Source: an uncultured Sphingomonadaceae bacterium
GTDB taxonomy: Bacteria; Pseudomonadota; Alphaproteobacteria; Sphingomonadales; Sphingomonadaceae
Length of the DNA: 64,000 nt
Reading direction: 5' to 3'
Assembly (NCBI GenBank): GCA_947499255.1
Contig: CANMNF010000003.1
Span: forward strand, 1-64,000
Under the pieces are notes generated by a model. The model was not told where the DNA came from, made no database searches, and saw only the letters and a list, made by a program, of their open reading frames with translations. The translations under genes and the position numbers were made by a program. How positions within the stretch are numbered: the first letter of the stretch is position 1; each line of letters starts with the position of its first letter. Positions 17,874-25,982 of this stretch are shown piece after piece.

Positions 17874-17933
17874 CGACTGCCCCTATATGATCACAGCTGT
17901 GTGATTGCAGCTTTATGATCGCAGGGGCAGTCG
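17874..17933. terminator. Long imperfect inverted repeat between convergent genes
   Basis: CGACTGCCCCT at 17874-17884 pairs perfectly with AGGGGCAGTCG at 17923-17933. Inside lies a second hairpin, ATCACA-GCTG-TGTGAT (17890-17905). The element lies between the convergent ends of the photolyase and the DUF2383 gene and probably ends transcription in both directions, although no long T-run is present. Confidence 0.6.
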
Positions 17934-17968
17934 CGTGTTGTTAGACCAATTTTAAAAAACGCTTTGCA

Positions 17969-18406
17969 TTAGTCGTATTGTTGTTCCAGCTGGTCGGCCA
18001 GCCGTTTACCGGCGCGAACCTGTGTCAGGGCTTCGCGGATGACAGGAACAGTTTTCGGATCCAGCGCACCGTCTTTCAAGGCCTCTTCCATCTTTTCGGC
18101 CAGATATTCTTCGCCTTCTTCGACGCGTTCCACCGCCGCTTCGTCGCCGTTCTCGAACAGGTCTGTCACCTTTAGCCACATTTGATGCAGCTCACCCGAA
18201 ACGGTACCCTTGGTCACCAGATCGCCGCCGGTACGCACCAGCTCTGCATTCAGAAGGTCGAGCGTGGCCTGACGCTTATCCGCTTGTTTGGTCAGCACCG
18301 ATTTTAGTGCCGGTGATTGCGCTGTTTCAGCGGCTTTGCGGTAGCCTTCAAGGGAGTCGTAAGTGGTGTCGACCAGGCTTTGAAATGTAGCATTGGGGGA
18401 AGTCAT
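17969..18406 (-). CDS. PA2169-family four-helix-bundle protein (DUF2383)
   Basis: A 145-residue, acidic, all-helical protein beginning MTSPNATFQSLVDTTYDSLEGY and rich in Glu, Ala and Lys. Its pattern (TTYDSLEGYRKAAE, LHQMWLKVTDLF, RVEEGEEYLAEKMEEAL) fits the DUF2383/PA2169 ferritin-like four-helix family, which is often stress- or envelope-related but has no proven reaction. I set the start at ATG 18406, with AAGAGAGAAC upstream; the longer frame to 18529 has no family similarity. It follows the PRC-barrel gene on the same strand after a 127-bp gap. Confidence 0.8.
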   Translation of the reverse strand: MTSPNATFQSLVDTTYDSLEGYRKAAETAQSPALKSVLTKQADKRQATLDLLNAELVRTGGDLVTKGTVSGELHQMWLKVTDLFENGDEAAVERVEEGEEYLAEKMEEALKDGALDPKTVPVIREALTQVRAGKRLADQLEQQYD

Positions 18407-18532
18407 GATGTTCTCTCTTGCTGCCCAATCAGAGCTGGCAGACCGATACGGTCGCCATCCGTCTCTAACAGGATCTATGATAAAGAAACGCCCCCTTGGT
18501 CGCCGCGTTCCGAACTTATGCCATAACAAAAG

Positions 18533-19117
18533 TTAGGTTTCAGCGCGCGACAATCGTTCCGGCCAATTGTCTTTTTCCAGCAGCGGCAACGACTGAAATT
18601 TCTCTTCGCGTCCATCAAAGCGCACATCATCCGATCCGAATGTCAGATCCTCAGGCAGCACTCCGCGCAAAGTCTCATCCAGTCCGGCTTTGTCGCCATC
18701 TGTTACGACGACATAGGCTATACAATCACTGTCGCACTGCATCATTGCATCGACCAATACGCCGATCTTGTGCCCGTTCTGATCAACCAGGTCCCTCCCC
18801 ACCAGACCAGCCGCTGAGTATAATGTGGGCACACTGCTTGCAGCGCTGCGCTTGCTCGCTTTGGTGCTTCCATCCTCAAATTTCGCCTGCCTGCCCAACC
18901 ACCGCCAAACGCCCACGAGGTTGACGATGGTCAGAAATCCATTGGTGATGATTAGAGGTTGTTGACCTGTGGAAATTCCAATGAAGGACCAGGCGATCGA
19001 GCCGACAGTAAAAACCACAAAGCCCCACCCAGTTACCCGGGCACCAAGGTTGGCGGCCGTCATCATCGCGGCGATCATCGTCGCACCAGGAGCGAGCCAT
19101 TCTGCCAGTTCCACCAC
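18533..19117 (-). CDS. Membrane-anchored PRC-barrel domain protein
   Basis: The 194-residue protein has two N-terminal membrane helices (residues about 26-48 and 54-72, VTGWGFVVFTVGSIAWSFIG and PLIITNGFLTIVNLVGVW) and a C-terminal PRC-barrel (AAGLVGRDLVDQNGHKIGVLVDAMM, then DDVRFD). PRC-barrels are small beta-domains that bind protein or RNA partners; a sensory or scaffold role at the membrane is likely. The start is a GTG at 19117 without a good ribosome binding site, so it could be internal. It sits 13 bases after the DUF421 gene. Confidence 0.7.
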   Translation of the reverse strand: MVELAEWLAPGATMIAAMMTAANLGARVTGWGFVVFTVGSIAWSFIGISTGQQPLIITNGFLTIVNLVGVWRWLGRQAKFEDGSTKASKRSAASSVPTLYSAAGLVGRDLVDQNGHKIGVLVDAMMQCDSDCIAYVVVTDGDKAGLDETLRGVLPEDLTFGSDDVRFDGREEKFQSLPLLEKDNWPERLSRAET

Positions 19118-19130
19118 TACGTAATCGCCA

Positions 19131-19676
19131 TCAGCTTTGTAGGTTGGACGGCTTGGCTACCGTCTCCATCACGATGTGGTCATCTATCGCCGTATCGGAT
19201 TTTGGAACAACCGTCATTTCACCGTTCGTTTCAAGGATGACCCAATTGGCATCCTTTGGATCGCGCATCCCATGCGACCGCAGCACTGCCATGATTTCCT
19301 CTTCTGACACGCGTTCGACCTGCATCGCTTCGGTTAGGAATTCGCCGCGATGGGTAAGCAGTGTTGGTTGTGCTTTGACAAGATTGGAAAAACGATCGCT
19401 TTTGAGCACCAGCCGTGTGGTTGCATATTGCAAAGCAGCCAGCACAGCGATAGCCGTCACAGCGTCAACAATCGCAACATTCTTCAACAGAATTCCGCTT
19501 GCGGCAAGACTGCCCACGGCAATCGAGATGATCCAGTCGAAATTGTTCATCTGGCTGGTCGTACGCTTGCCAAGGACTCGCACCAGCACAACAACCAATA
19601 TATAAAAAAACGCAGCACCAATGGCGATCTGCGCCAGCTCGGCCCACGAAGAGAACCACCAGCTTTGACTACCCAT
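19131..19676 (-). CDS. DUF421 (YetF-type) membrane protein
   Basis: The 181-residue protein has three membrane helices in the first 90 residues and a cytosolic C-terminal domain. The motifs LVRVLGKRTTSQMNNFDWIISIAVGS and QPTLLTHRGEF place it in the DUF421/YetF family, whose members help spore germination receptors in Bacillus but have no defined role in alphaproteobacteria. The ATG at 19676 has GGGGAA upstream and overlaps the end of the small gene at 19669-19896 by eight bases. Together with the PRC-barrel gene it forms a short membrane-protein operon. Confidence 0.82.
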   Translation of the reverse strand: MGSQSWWFSSWAELAQIAIGAAFFYILVVVLVRVLGKRTTSQMNNFDWIISIAVGSLAASGILLKNVAIVDAVTAIAVLAALQYATTRLVLKSDRFSNLVKAQPTLLTHRGEFLTEAMQVERVSEEEIMAVLRSHGMRDPKDANWVILETNGEMTVVPKSDTAIDDHIVMETVAKPSNLQS

Positions 19677-19896
19677 CGTTTTTCCCCAAATCTCTGGATG
19701 ACGCAGAACGTCCCATTGTCCAATTCGTGTCCAGCCGCACCTTGGGATTGGGCGCGCACCAGATTTCTCCGGTTTGCGTAATCGCTGTGACCCAGATTAG
19801 ATTATGCTCCTGCCCATAGTCGATAACAGCAATGGCATAGCCATCGCCTTTTTGCAGAACATGCACGGGAATGGTGGGATTGAGCTGAGTAAACAT
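19669..19896 (-). CDS. Small conserved-looking protein in the GntA/DUF1989 set
   Basis: The 75-residue protein (MFTQLNPTIPVHVLQKGDGYAIAV...) has a compact beta-rich sequence with IDYGQEHNLIWVTAITQTGEIW and PNPKVRLDTNWTMGR. It resembles small unnamed proteins I have seen encoded in other proteobacteria, but I cannot assign a function. ATG 19896 and ATG 19908 are both possible; the longer choice overlaps the DUF1989 gene by eight bases. The overlaps on both sides (DUF1989 upstream, DUF421 downstream) suggest cotranscription. Confidence 0.6.
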   Translation of the reverse strand: MFTQLNPTIPVHVLQKGDGYAIAVIDYGQEHNLIWVTAITQTGEIWCAPNPKVRLDTNWTMGRSASSRDLGKNDG

Positions 19897-19900
19897 CGCG

Positions 19901-20404
19901 TCAGGCACTCAAAACTTCATATCCGATAGGCTTGAAACTTCCACCATTGGACGCATAGGCCGAACATGCCGTCAGCCCTATGACAAGAGCAATTTGCGCA
20001 CGCAGTTCAGTGACATCACCTGCTCTGCTTTTGGGAGTCGCTGCTTCTAGCGACCTACTGCGCGACACCGGTACATTCATAAAAATGTTAAAAGCGGTAG
20101 AGATCGCATCAGACCCGATATCCCATGGGTCAAGTGCCTGGACAAGATTGCCAAAGCACCCGCAATGAACTGGTTTGTCCGGATAGAAGTGTTTGCACGT
20201 GTCAGTGCTGCATGGGGTGAGCTCAAAGTCATGCTGGCCTGCATCGTCGATAGTGTGCCCGTTTGAGATCACCTCACGCGTGTCTTCTTTGGCAAGTGCA
20301 AACAAGTCGGACACCTTTTGGCCTTCGATATTGATGTCACGCACAGTATCGCCTTTGGCGAGTTCAAACGCGGTACCGCTTCTTGGCGCAATTCTATTGC
20401 TCAT
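19901..20404 (-). CDS. DUF1989 (urea carboxylase-associated) family protein
   Basis: The 167-residue protein has the DUF1989 fold signatures: RSGTAFELAKGDTVRDINIEGQKVSDLFA near the start and a Cys/His-rich centre (CSTDTCKHFYPDKPVHCGCFGN) likely to hold a metal. It is a shorter relative of the two DUF1989 proteins at 42531 and 43373 in the guanidine operon. Those act on carboxyguanidine in characterised species; the function of this branch is not established. ATG 20404 overlaps the upstream oxygenase stop by eleven bases, so the two are probably translated together and act on the same compound. Confidence 0.75.
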   Translation of the reverse strand: MSNRIAPRSGTAFELAKGDTVRDINIEGQKVSDLFALAKEDTREVISNGHTIDDAGQHDFELTPCSTDTCKHFYPDKPVHCGCFGNLVQALDPWDIGSDAISTAFNIFMNVPVSRSRSLEAATPKSRAGDVTELRAQIALVIGLTACSAYASNGGSFKPIGYEVLSA

Positions 20405-21104
20405 TATCACGCGCCCTGCTGCGCAGCGGACATTGCCAATCATCCCCGACCTGTCGCCCGCTATATTGTGCAGCCTCGCTTGCTTCACCGTGCTGCTTCA
20501 ACATCGGATTGATATCACCTGCGAGCGCTTTGTCGCGTTCAAGGATGGCTTCGCGCATACGGTCGTACCGTTGGCTCTCTCGCAATTGAACGAATTGATC
20601 GTGAAGGTTGAACACCATAGCCGGACGTTCAAAACGCCTCGCAGGGCGGGACGCACCAGGATGCATACCCACAACGAAATAAGCTTGTCCGCCAAAGCTC
20701 AGGCCGAAATGCGGGTCATCGGTATCCGCGCTTACTGACGGATCATAAGGCTGCTGCAACCAGTCATCCTTGTCGGACAGCGATTGAATACGCTCCCACA
20801 TATGCCGTTCAAATACCTGTTCGGACATGGACCGAGATTGGCGAAACACGATTGCCAGAGACCGAAAGGCAGCGTTTCCACTTTCCAGATCGGCCTGATA
20901 GCGTTGCGACCAATCAAGCAGTTCGCGATGGATGACCAGATCGTCCCACGCGCTGGTAATGTCGTGGCACAATTTGATATCAAGCGATCCTGAAGCAAGC
21001 GCGGACTTCGCACCCACGCAAGGGAAGGCACGATCCTTCACATGATCGCGGAAGGCATCTGCCAACCGAACATCGTCCTCCGCATCATGTTTAAGAAACG
21101 CCAT
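20394..21104 (-). CDS. YqcI/YcgG family haem oxygenase (GntA-type N-hydroxylase)
   Basis: The 236-residue protein belongs to the YqcI/YcgG family: FPCVGAKSALASGSL near the N-terminus, DDPHFGLSFGGQAYFVVGMHPGASRPARRF in the centre and a late FNLHDQF. The family includes GntA, the haem-dependent N-hydroxylase of guanitoxin biosynthesis, and related haem oxygenases. The start at ATG 21104 has TGGAGAG seven bases upstream. It leads a run of overlapping genes with the DUF1989 protein and a 75-residue protein. N-oxidation of a guanidino or amino compound is a reasonable guess, not a demonstrated activity. Confidence 0.75.
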   Translation of the reverse strand: MAFLKHDAEDDVRLADAFRDHVKDRAFPCVGAKSALASGSLDIKLCHDITSAWDDLVIHRELLDWSQRYQADLESGNAAFRSLAIVFRQSRSMSEQVFERHMWERIQSLSDKDDWLQQPYDPSVSADTDDPHFGLSFGGQAYFVVGMHPGASRPARRFERPAMVFNLHDQFVQLRESQRYDRMREAILERDKALAGDINPMLKQHGEASEAAQYSGRQVGDDWQCPLRSRARDNEQ

Positions 21105-21555
21105 AAAACTCTCCAAGGCGAAGAGATAGGGCATTATGCCCAGCACAACAGGGGCAATCCGCGTTTGATCACAAATGTTATGGTGCTTGCTACATCGCTG
21201 CTGCTGTCAGTCTAACGGCAACGCGTCTCCAGTTCGCACCCTTTGCCCAGTCCCGTTAACAACTCAGGCTGCAAGATTTTGCCATTCGGTCAGAGCGACT
21301 GGGCAGGCAGCACTGGGCAGGCAGCTATGTAGATTTGGCAGTTTCCGGGGTCCGCGCGTGGATTGGTGATGCGTCGTATTCTTGCAGCGCGCTGGCGGGG
21401 ATTTGGGTGCGGCAATGGTAGTCTAAGTAAAATGACTAGGCTCATGCTTTTCAGCCATAAAATCTTGTTTGCTTTTATTTGGAAGGGACGGAACCAATGG
21501 ATAGGCCATGTCTTGTATGACCTGTAACTATCAACAAACCAAAGGAATTTTGTTT
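21105..21555. other. Intergenic region with IS6 3'-end remnant and a 14-bp tandem duplication
   Basis: No convincing gene. On the minus strand, 21211-21245 reads TGDALPLD then stop, closely matching the GDKLPLER end of the IS6 transposase at 24907; 12 bases (TCTAACGGCAAC) and the following TCTCC are identical at the DNA level. ACTGGGCAGGCAGC is repeated in tandem at 21298-21311 and 21312-21325. The last 150 bases are A/T-rich and should hold the autotransporter promoter, but I cannot place -35 and -10 boxes with confidence. Confidence 0.5.
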
Positions 21556-24500
21556 ATGTCCGTTTACGCTCGTGCCCTTCGCACGTCCCTTGCTGCAACC
21601 ACTTCCGGCTTGGTTCTTGCGCTCGCTGCCAGCCCAGCAAATGCACAATGCGTCGTCGATGGAGATGCAATGGCGGATGCATCTATGCCAGAAAGCGGTC
21701 AGACGATCACCTGTGCTGACAATCTTGATAATGACGGCGTTCTAAATTCCCAGGCCAACAATGTTACGGTGAACGTGGAATCGCCAGCGGGCGGTATTTC
21801 TGTAACCGGACAAGCTGGCGTTCTTCTTGGCGATGGCGCAACCATAAGCGTTGCGAGTGGATCAAACCGTCCCATCAACACTTCAGGTGATAATGCTGCT
21901 GGTATCGAAGTTGGCAATGGAGCGAGCATAGATGTAGGCGGACAAGTCACCACGGCGGGCGAAATGTCGGATGCCATCAGCGCCAACGATATGGCAACGA
22001 TCGATGTATCGGGAACTGTACGGACAGGCGGCGGCACATCCAATGCAATCTTGGTGGGCGCAACAAGCACGGTAAATGTAAAAAGCGGCGGTCTTGTCAC
22101 CACGGGCAATTCAAACTCATCCGCCATTCGTGTGGAAGGTGATGGTTCGACAGTCAATGTCGCTGCCGATGCCGACGTGACGACGTCATCTGGCATGTCC
22201 AACCCGATCCTGCTGATAGGCAATGATGCGACAGTAAATGTGGCAGGCGATGTCCGGTCCTCTTCAGGCAATGCTACTGCGATTTTGGCCGAAGGTAATG
22301 GCGCGAGCATCACCATTCAGGATGGTGGTTTTGTTACCGCGCAATCGTCTGGTTCCAATGGCATTGAATCAACCGGATCAAATGCCGTGATTGTGGTAGA
22401 ATCCGGCGGCGAAGTCAGGATAAGTTCGGGCAATTCTTCGGCAATCGTATCTGGAGACATGGGAACTGTTGAGCTGGCAGGAACGGTCAATGCCTCCTCC
22501 TCTCAAAGCCAGGGCGTCGTGCTTAACAATGGTGGCAGCCTGACGATCGTGGAAGGCGGCGTTATCACAACGTCATCTTCTGAATCGCAAGCGGTGCTGG
22601 TTGACGAGGCAGCCACCTCAGCAACAATTACTGTCGAAACTGACGGAATGATCAATGCGATTGGCGCGCAGGCAGTTCTTGACCGCGGAATGACCAACAC
22701 CATGATAACCGTCGATGGAGAGGTCTTTGGCGGATCTTCTGATCCTGTCCTTGATTTGGGTGCTGGCGATGACACGGTTATCGTGAACGGCACAGTTGAA
22801 GGATCGTCAGCGTCGCCAGTGATCGACCTTGGCGACGGGAGCGACACGCTCACCATCAACTCATCCACCACCGTAACCGGTCCTGACGTACTCGCCGATT
22901 TGGGCGGCGGAACAGATACCCTCAACCTGAACTCTGGCCAGACTTTTGCATCTTCGCAGTTTGCCGGTGCTGAAACGGTAAATGCAAACCAGAACACACT
23001 GATGGGCGATCCGAACATGGGATCGGGTACGACATACAATATTGATGACGATCAGTCCGGCCAAACCGTAAATTCTGGTTCAGGCTCCACGACTAACGTG
23101 CAGAACGGCGGTTCAGTCATGACCATCAACAGCGATGGCGGAACCAGTAATGTCGAGAACGGCGGCTCAGCAATGAACGCGAACTCGTCCAATGGCGGTA
23201 CGACGAATGTCAACGATGGTGGGATGGTGTCCAACTCCATGTCTTCCAGCGGCGGCACGACCAATGTCAACGAAGGCGGTATGGTGATGAACGCCTCGTC
23301 ATCAGATGGCGGCATGACCAACATCAATAGCGGCGGATCAGCGATGAACAGCTCCGCTGATCAGGGCGGCTCGGTTACGGTGGGTGATGGCGGTGATGCT
23401 GGTAATGTACAATCCAACACAGGTGGCAATGTCACGGTTCAATCGGGGGGATCTGCTAACGTCAACTCCACATCGGGGAACGGCGGCAACCTGACCTTTG
23501 AATCCGGCTCAAACGCCAATGTCGAAAGCGGCGCAAGTGCGCGTCAACAGGACATGGAAATTGCAGGAGCTGATTTCCAAGACGGATCGATCCTGACCGT
23601 CACCAATTCTGACTTCATCACAGCATCTGCATCAGGCAGCGGCATTTCGATGGGTCTCGCCGACGGCGCCTTTCGTGACGGATTGGACAGGCTCGGCGTG
23701 TCAAATATCAACAGTCTAAGCGTGGCAAACGGGCTTGATGCAATTGCACAGGCACAAACTGACGACGCCGCGCTGGACGCACTTGGCGATATTGTCCTTA
23801 CCCAGGTTGATGACATTCCAGATGTGTTCAACGCGATCACGAATGAAGGCGGCGTGCAGGTTGCCAGCGCATCATTGCAAGCATCTCAGCAGTTCATCAA
23901 TATGCTACGCCCAGGTGCACGGCCTGCCGCGGCAACGAGCACAACTGCAATGCGTTCAGCCAGCCCTATTAATGGCGATGAATATGCGTCCGGCCTGGCA
24001 GGGGCAGGTTCGGGGCAATCAGGCGTGTGGTTCGCATTCTCATACGGAGAGCGTGACGTTGATGCATCCGCGCAAACGGCACTTGAATCCAAGTCGCAAA
24101 CATACTCTGCCGGCTATGAACGCGCGATAGGATCCGCAGGGGATGCAGCCGTCGGGATTGCGATCGGGTATACCCAAAGCGACGCGCGCTCTACTTCAAT
24201 CAATGATGCCGATATCGACAGCTATTCGCTCGGCATATATGGCGGTGGAACGTTCAGCGCACTGCGTACAAATGTTGCGTTGGCGTACACCCGTTCAAAT
24301 TTCTCGGATGCGGTGAATGACAGTAATGGCGACATCTATTCAGGCCGTGCACGGGTCGCGGTAGATCTTCTAGGCGATGCCGACCAAGGCGTAAATGTGG
24401 CGCCGTTCATCACTGCAGAAGGCACGCTGGCGCGCTACGATGATTTTGCTGCAACGGGGCCGATCAATACTGTCCTAACCGATGGCCGGCTTGATCAAGG

Positions 24501-24810
24501 GGTCTTGGGCGCAGGAGCTCGGATCGGTTTTGAAGGTTCACCTATTGAACGCTTTGTAAATCTCGGGATCGAGGCCGCCTACGAACGTGTGTTTGGCGAC
24601 CGGGATTTGGCGTTTGGTGCAACAATAGGCGGCACTGCAAACGCATTTCAGATAATCCAGACGGTCGCTGATAAGGAACGCCTGCGAGTTGGTGCGACCT
24701 TTGGTGTCGATTTGAGCGACAGTATGGCACTGAGTTTAGAATACGATGCGCTTTACGGTTCGACGACGACCGATCAGGCCGGTAGCGTCAAAGTGACTTT
24801 CCGTTTCTGA
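21556..24810 (+). CDS. Autotransporter with repetitive passenger and C-terminal beta-barrel
   Basis: The 1084-residue protein has a Sec signal (SLAATTSGLVLALAASPANAQ), a Gly/Ser/Asn/Thr-rich passenger of about 550 residues expected to fold as a beta-helix, and a C-terminal autotransporter barrel of about 250 residues (from GVWFAFSYGERD) ending in the terminal Phe motif VKVTFRF. In the passenger, residues corresponding to 23194-23480 contain 19-residue repeats (GGTTNVNDGGMVSNSMSSS). Type V secretion would place it on the cell surface as an adhesin or biofilm factor. I chose ATG 21556, with AAAGGAA upstream. IS6 traces lie on both sides, suggesting acquired DNA. Confidence 0.85.
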   Translation: MSVYARALRTSLAATTSGLVLALAASPANAQCVVDGDAMADASMPESGQTITCADNLDNDGVLNSQANNVTVNVESPAGGISVTGQAGVLLGDGATISVASGSNRPINTSGDNAAGIEVGNGASIDVGGQVTTAGEMSDAISANDMATIDVSGTVRTGGGTSNAILVGATSTVNVKSGGLVTTGNSNSSAIRVEGDGSTVNVAADADVTTSSGMSNPILLIGNDATVNVAGDVRSSSGNATAILAEGNGASITIQDGGFVTAQSSGSNGIESTGSNAVIVVESGGEVRISSGNSSAIVSGDMGTVELAGTVNASSSQSQGVVLNNGGSLTIVEGGVITTSSSESQAVLVDEAATSATITVETDGMINAIGAQAVLDRGMTNTMITVDGEVFGGSSDPVLDLGAGDDTVIVNGTVEGSSASPVIDLGDGSDTLTINSSTTVTGPDVLADLGGGTDTLNLNSGQTFASSQFAGAETVNANQNTLMGDPNMGSGTTYNIDDDQSGQTVNSGSGSTTNVQNGGSVMTINSDGGTSNVENGGSAMNANSSNGGTTNVNDGGMVSNSMSSSGGTTNVNEGGMVMNASSSDGGMTNINSGGSAMNSSADQGGSVTVGDGGDAGNVQSNTGGNVTVQSGGSANVNSTSGNGGNLTFESGSNANVESGASARQQDMEIAGADFQDGSILTVTNSDFITASASGSGISMGLADGAFRDGLDRLGVSNINSLSVANGLDAIAQAQTDDAALDALGDIVLTQVDDIPDVFNAITNEGGVQVASASLQASQQFINMLRPGARPAAATSTTAMRSASPINGDEYASGLAGAGSGQSGVWFAFSYGERDVDASAQTALESKSQTYSAGYERAIGSAGDAAVGIAIGYTQSDARSTSINDADIDSYSLGIYGGGTFSALRTNVALAYTRSNFSDAVNDSNGDIYSGRARVAVDLLGDADQGVNVAPFITAEGTLARYDDFAATGPINTVLTDGRLDQGVLGAGARIGFEGSPIERFVNLGIEAAYERVFGDRDLAFGATIGGTANAFQIIQTVADKERLRVGATFGVDLSDSMALSLEYDALYGSTTTDQAGSVKVTFRF
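23194..23307 (+). repeat. 57-bp coding repeats in the autotransporter passenger
   Basis: Two consecutive units start at 23194 and 23251 (GGTTNVN-D/E-GGMV..., 19 codons each). Degenerate copies extend on both sides from about 23100 to 23480 with the pattern GG-TNV--GG. The exact 57-base period fits one beta-helix coil per unit and would allow length changes by recombination. Confidence 0.65.
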
Positions 24811-24822
24811 TTGAAGTGGTGA

Positions 24823-24854
24823 GGAGATGTTCGTCCGCTTCGGCGAACATCTCC
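24823..24854 (+). terminator. Hairpin after the autotransporter gene
   Basis: GGAGATGTTCG (24823-24833) pairs perfectly over 11 bp with CGAACATCTCC (24844-24854), with a 10-base loop, 12 bases after the stop codon. No U-rich tail follows; it may still end or stabilise the transcript. Confidence 0.6.
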
Positions 24855-24906
24855 CTCGCTACAGCCTGCGGTGAACCCGTAGACCATTTGAAATCGTCTG
24901 TTTCAG

Positions 24907-25593
24907 CTATCGCTCTAACGGCAACTTATCTCCGATTGGCAGATTTCGCCTTAGCCCATACCCCTCATGGAAGTTGGCATGGACTGAGACGAATTTCTGT
25001 AGTGATTTCATCCTGCGAAACCGCTGCATGACGCGCTCTCTGCGTCGAAATGGAAGGTGTGAGTTCTCGGCTCGATTGTTCAGCCACCGGCCCATTTCCC
25101 GACGATCTTCGCAGCCCAGCTCTTTCATCGCTGCTGGGTAGGATCGCAGGCCATCGGTAACGATCTCGACCGGTCTGCCATGACGTTTCAGCGCCTTCTT
25201 GAAGAAGCGCAAAGCCGCTGATTTATCCCATTTCTTGGTGACATAGCTCTCGAGAATATCACCTTCATGGTCGACCCCGCGACAAAGGTAATGGGTCTCA
25301 CCGTTGATCTTTACGAAGACCTCATCGAGGTGCCAGCGCCAGTGCGTGGAGCCGCGCATTCGCGATACTCGCTGCCGACGAATGTCTGCTGCGAACATCG
25401 GACCGAACCGGTTCCACCAGAAGCGTACGGTTTCATGGCAGATATCAATGCCCCGTTCGAAGAGCAGGTCTTCGACATTTCGCAATGACAACGGAAAACG
25501 CACGTACATCGTCACGACTAGGCGGATAACCTCAGGTGATGAGTTGAAGCGTTTGAATGGACTGGGCGGTTTGGCTCTGGATTTTCGGCTCAT
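24907..25593 (-). CDS. IS6-family transposase
   Basis: The complete 228-residue transposase has an N-terminal helix-turn-helix region (FNSSPEVIRLVV...RFPLSLRNVEDLL) and the DDE catalytic residues in WHLDEVFVKINGE, IVTDGLRSYP and NNRAENSHLPFRRRER. This matches IS6/IS26-type enzymes, which move by replicative cointegrate formation. The terminal sequence is visible beyond the 5' end (25652-25673, with a near copy at 25634-25646), but I find no matching inverted copy beyond the 3' end between the autotransporter stop and 24907, so the element may be one-ended. Fragments of relatives lie at 249-527 and near 21211. Confidence 0.9.
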   Translation of the reverse strand: MSRKSRAKPPSPFKRFNSSPEVIRLVVTMYVRFPLSLRNVEDLLFERGIDICHETVRFWWNRFGPMFAADIRRQRVSRMRGSTHWRWHLDEVFVKINGETHYLCRGVDHEGDILESYVTKKWDKSAALRFFKKALKRHGRPVEIVTDGLRSYPAAMKELGCEDRREMGRWLNNRAENSHLPFRRRERVMQRFRRMKSLQKFVSVHANFHEGYGLRRNLPIGDKLPLER

Positions 25594-25633
25594 TTGGCCG
25601 GATTAGCAGCCCTACGCCGCACCTACCACGTTA

Positions 25634-25673
25634 GTCTGACAAGACCATCAAGTGCATTTGGTCTGACAAGACC
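25634..25673 (-). repeat. IS6 end with a 13-bp direct duplication
   Basis: GTCTGACAAGACC occurs at 25634-25646 and again at 25661-25673. The outer 22 bases (25652-25673) are identical, in reverse complement, to 249-270. This marks the upstream end of the IS6 element; the inner copy may be a second transposase-binding site or an earlier insertion scar. Confidence 0.65.
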
Positions 25674-25694
25674 CTTTGCGGCAAGGATGAGAGA

Positions 25695-25982
25695 CTATGA
25701 GTCGCGGTAGCCGCAATGTCTACACCTTCTGTCGAACGCTATGAAGATAGGAAAAATAGAGAAATATCTCCGCTGGCAATTGGGACAGGATCGGGTCAGA
25801 ACTATAAAGACTGTGGCCACCATCGATAGTAAGGCAACGACTACCAAAGATATGACGAGGTAGGCATAAAGCTCGTTGTCTCGTAAATTTATAAAAACCC
25901 CTAGTGCGGCGACGGGTAAAAACGAAAATAATCCTATCGTGAGTAATGTCCTAGTTTTCTCCAATGTCATATCAACAGCCAA
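25695..25982 (-). CDS. Small membrane protein with C-terminal zinc-ribbon-like Cys pairs, possible immunity protein
   Basis: The 95-residue protein has two membrane helices (about 12-31 and 40-62) and then CPNC with a later CRHC, an arrangement that could bind zinc. Its start overlaps the end of the RHS tail by 11 bases, the usual position of an immunity gene behind a polymorphic toxin. I recognise no named immunity family; base composition is more A/T-rich than the surrounding core genes, in line with acquired DNA. Confidence 0.5.
   Translation of the reverse strand: MAVDMTLEKTRTLLTIGLFSFLPVAALGVFINLRDNELYAYLVISLVVVALLSMVATVFIVLTRSCPNCQRRYFSIFPIFIAFDRRCRHCGYRDS

Noticed and set aside
23100-23480. 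Tandem repeats mistaken for a CRISPR array
   Set aside because: The 57-bp units have no spacers, are in one frame and encode the autotransporter passenger.
24811-24906. Second inverted end of the IS6 element
   Set aside because: AGACCATTTG near 24885 recalls part of the IS end, but the match is too short to call.
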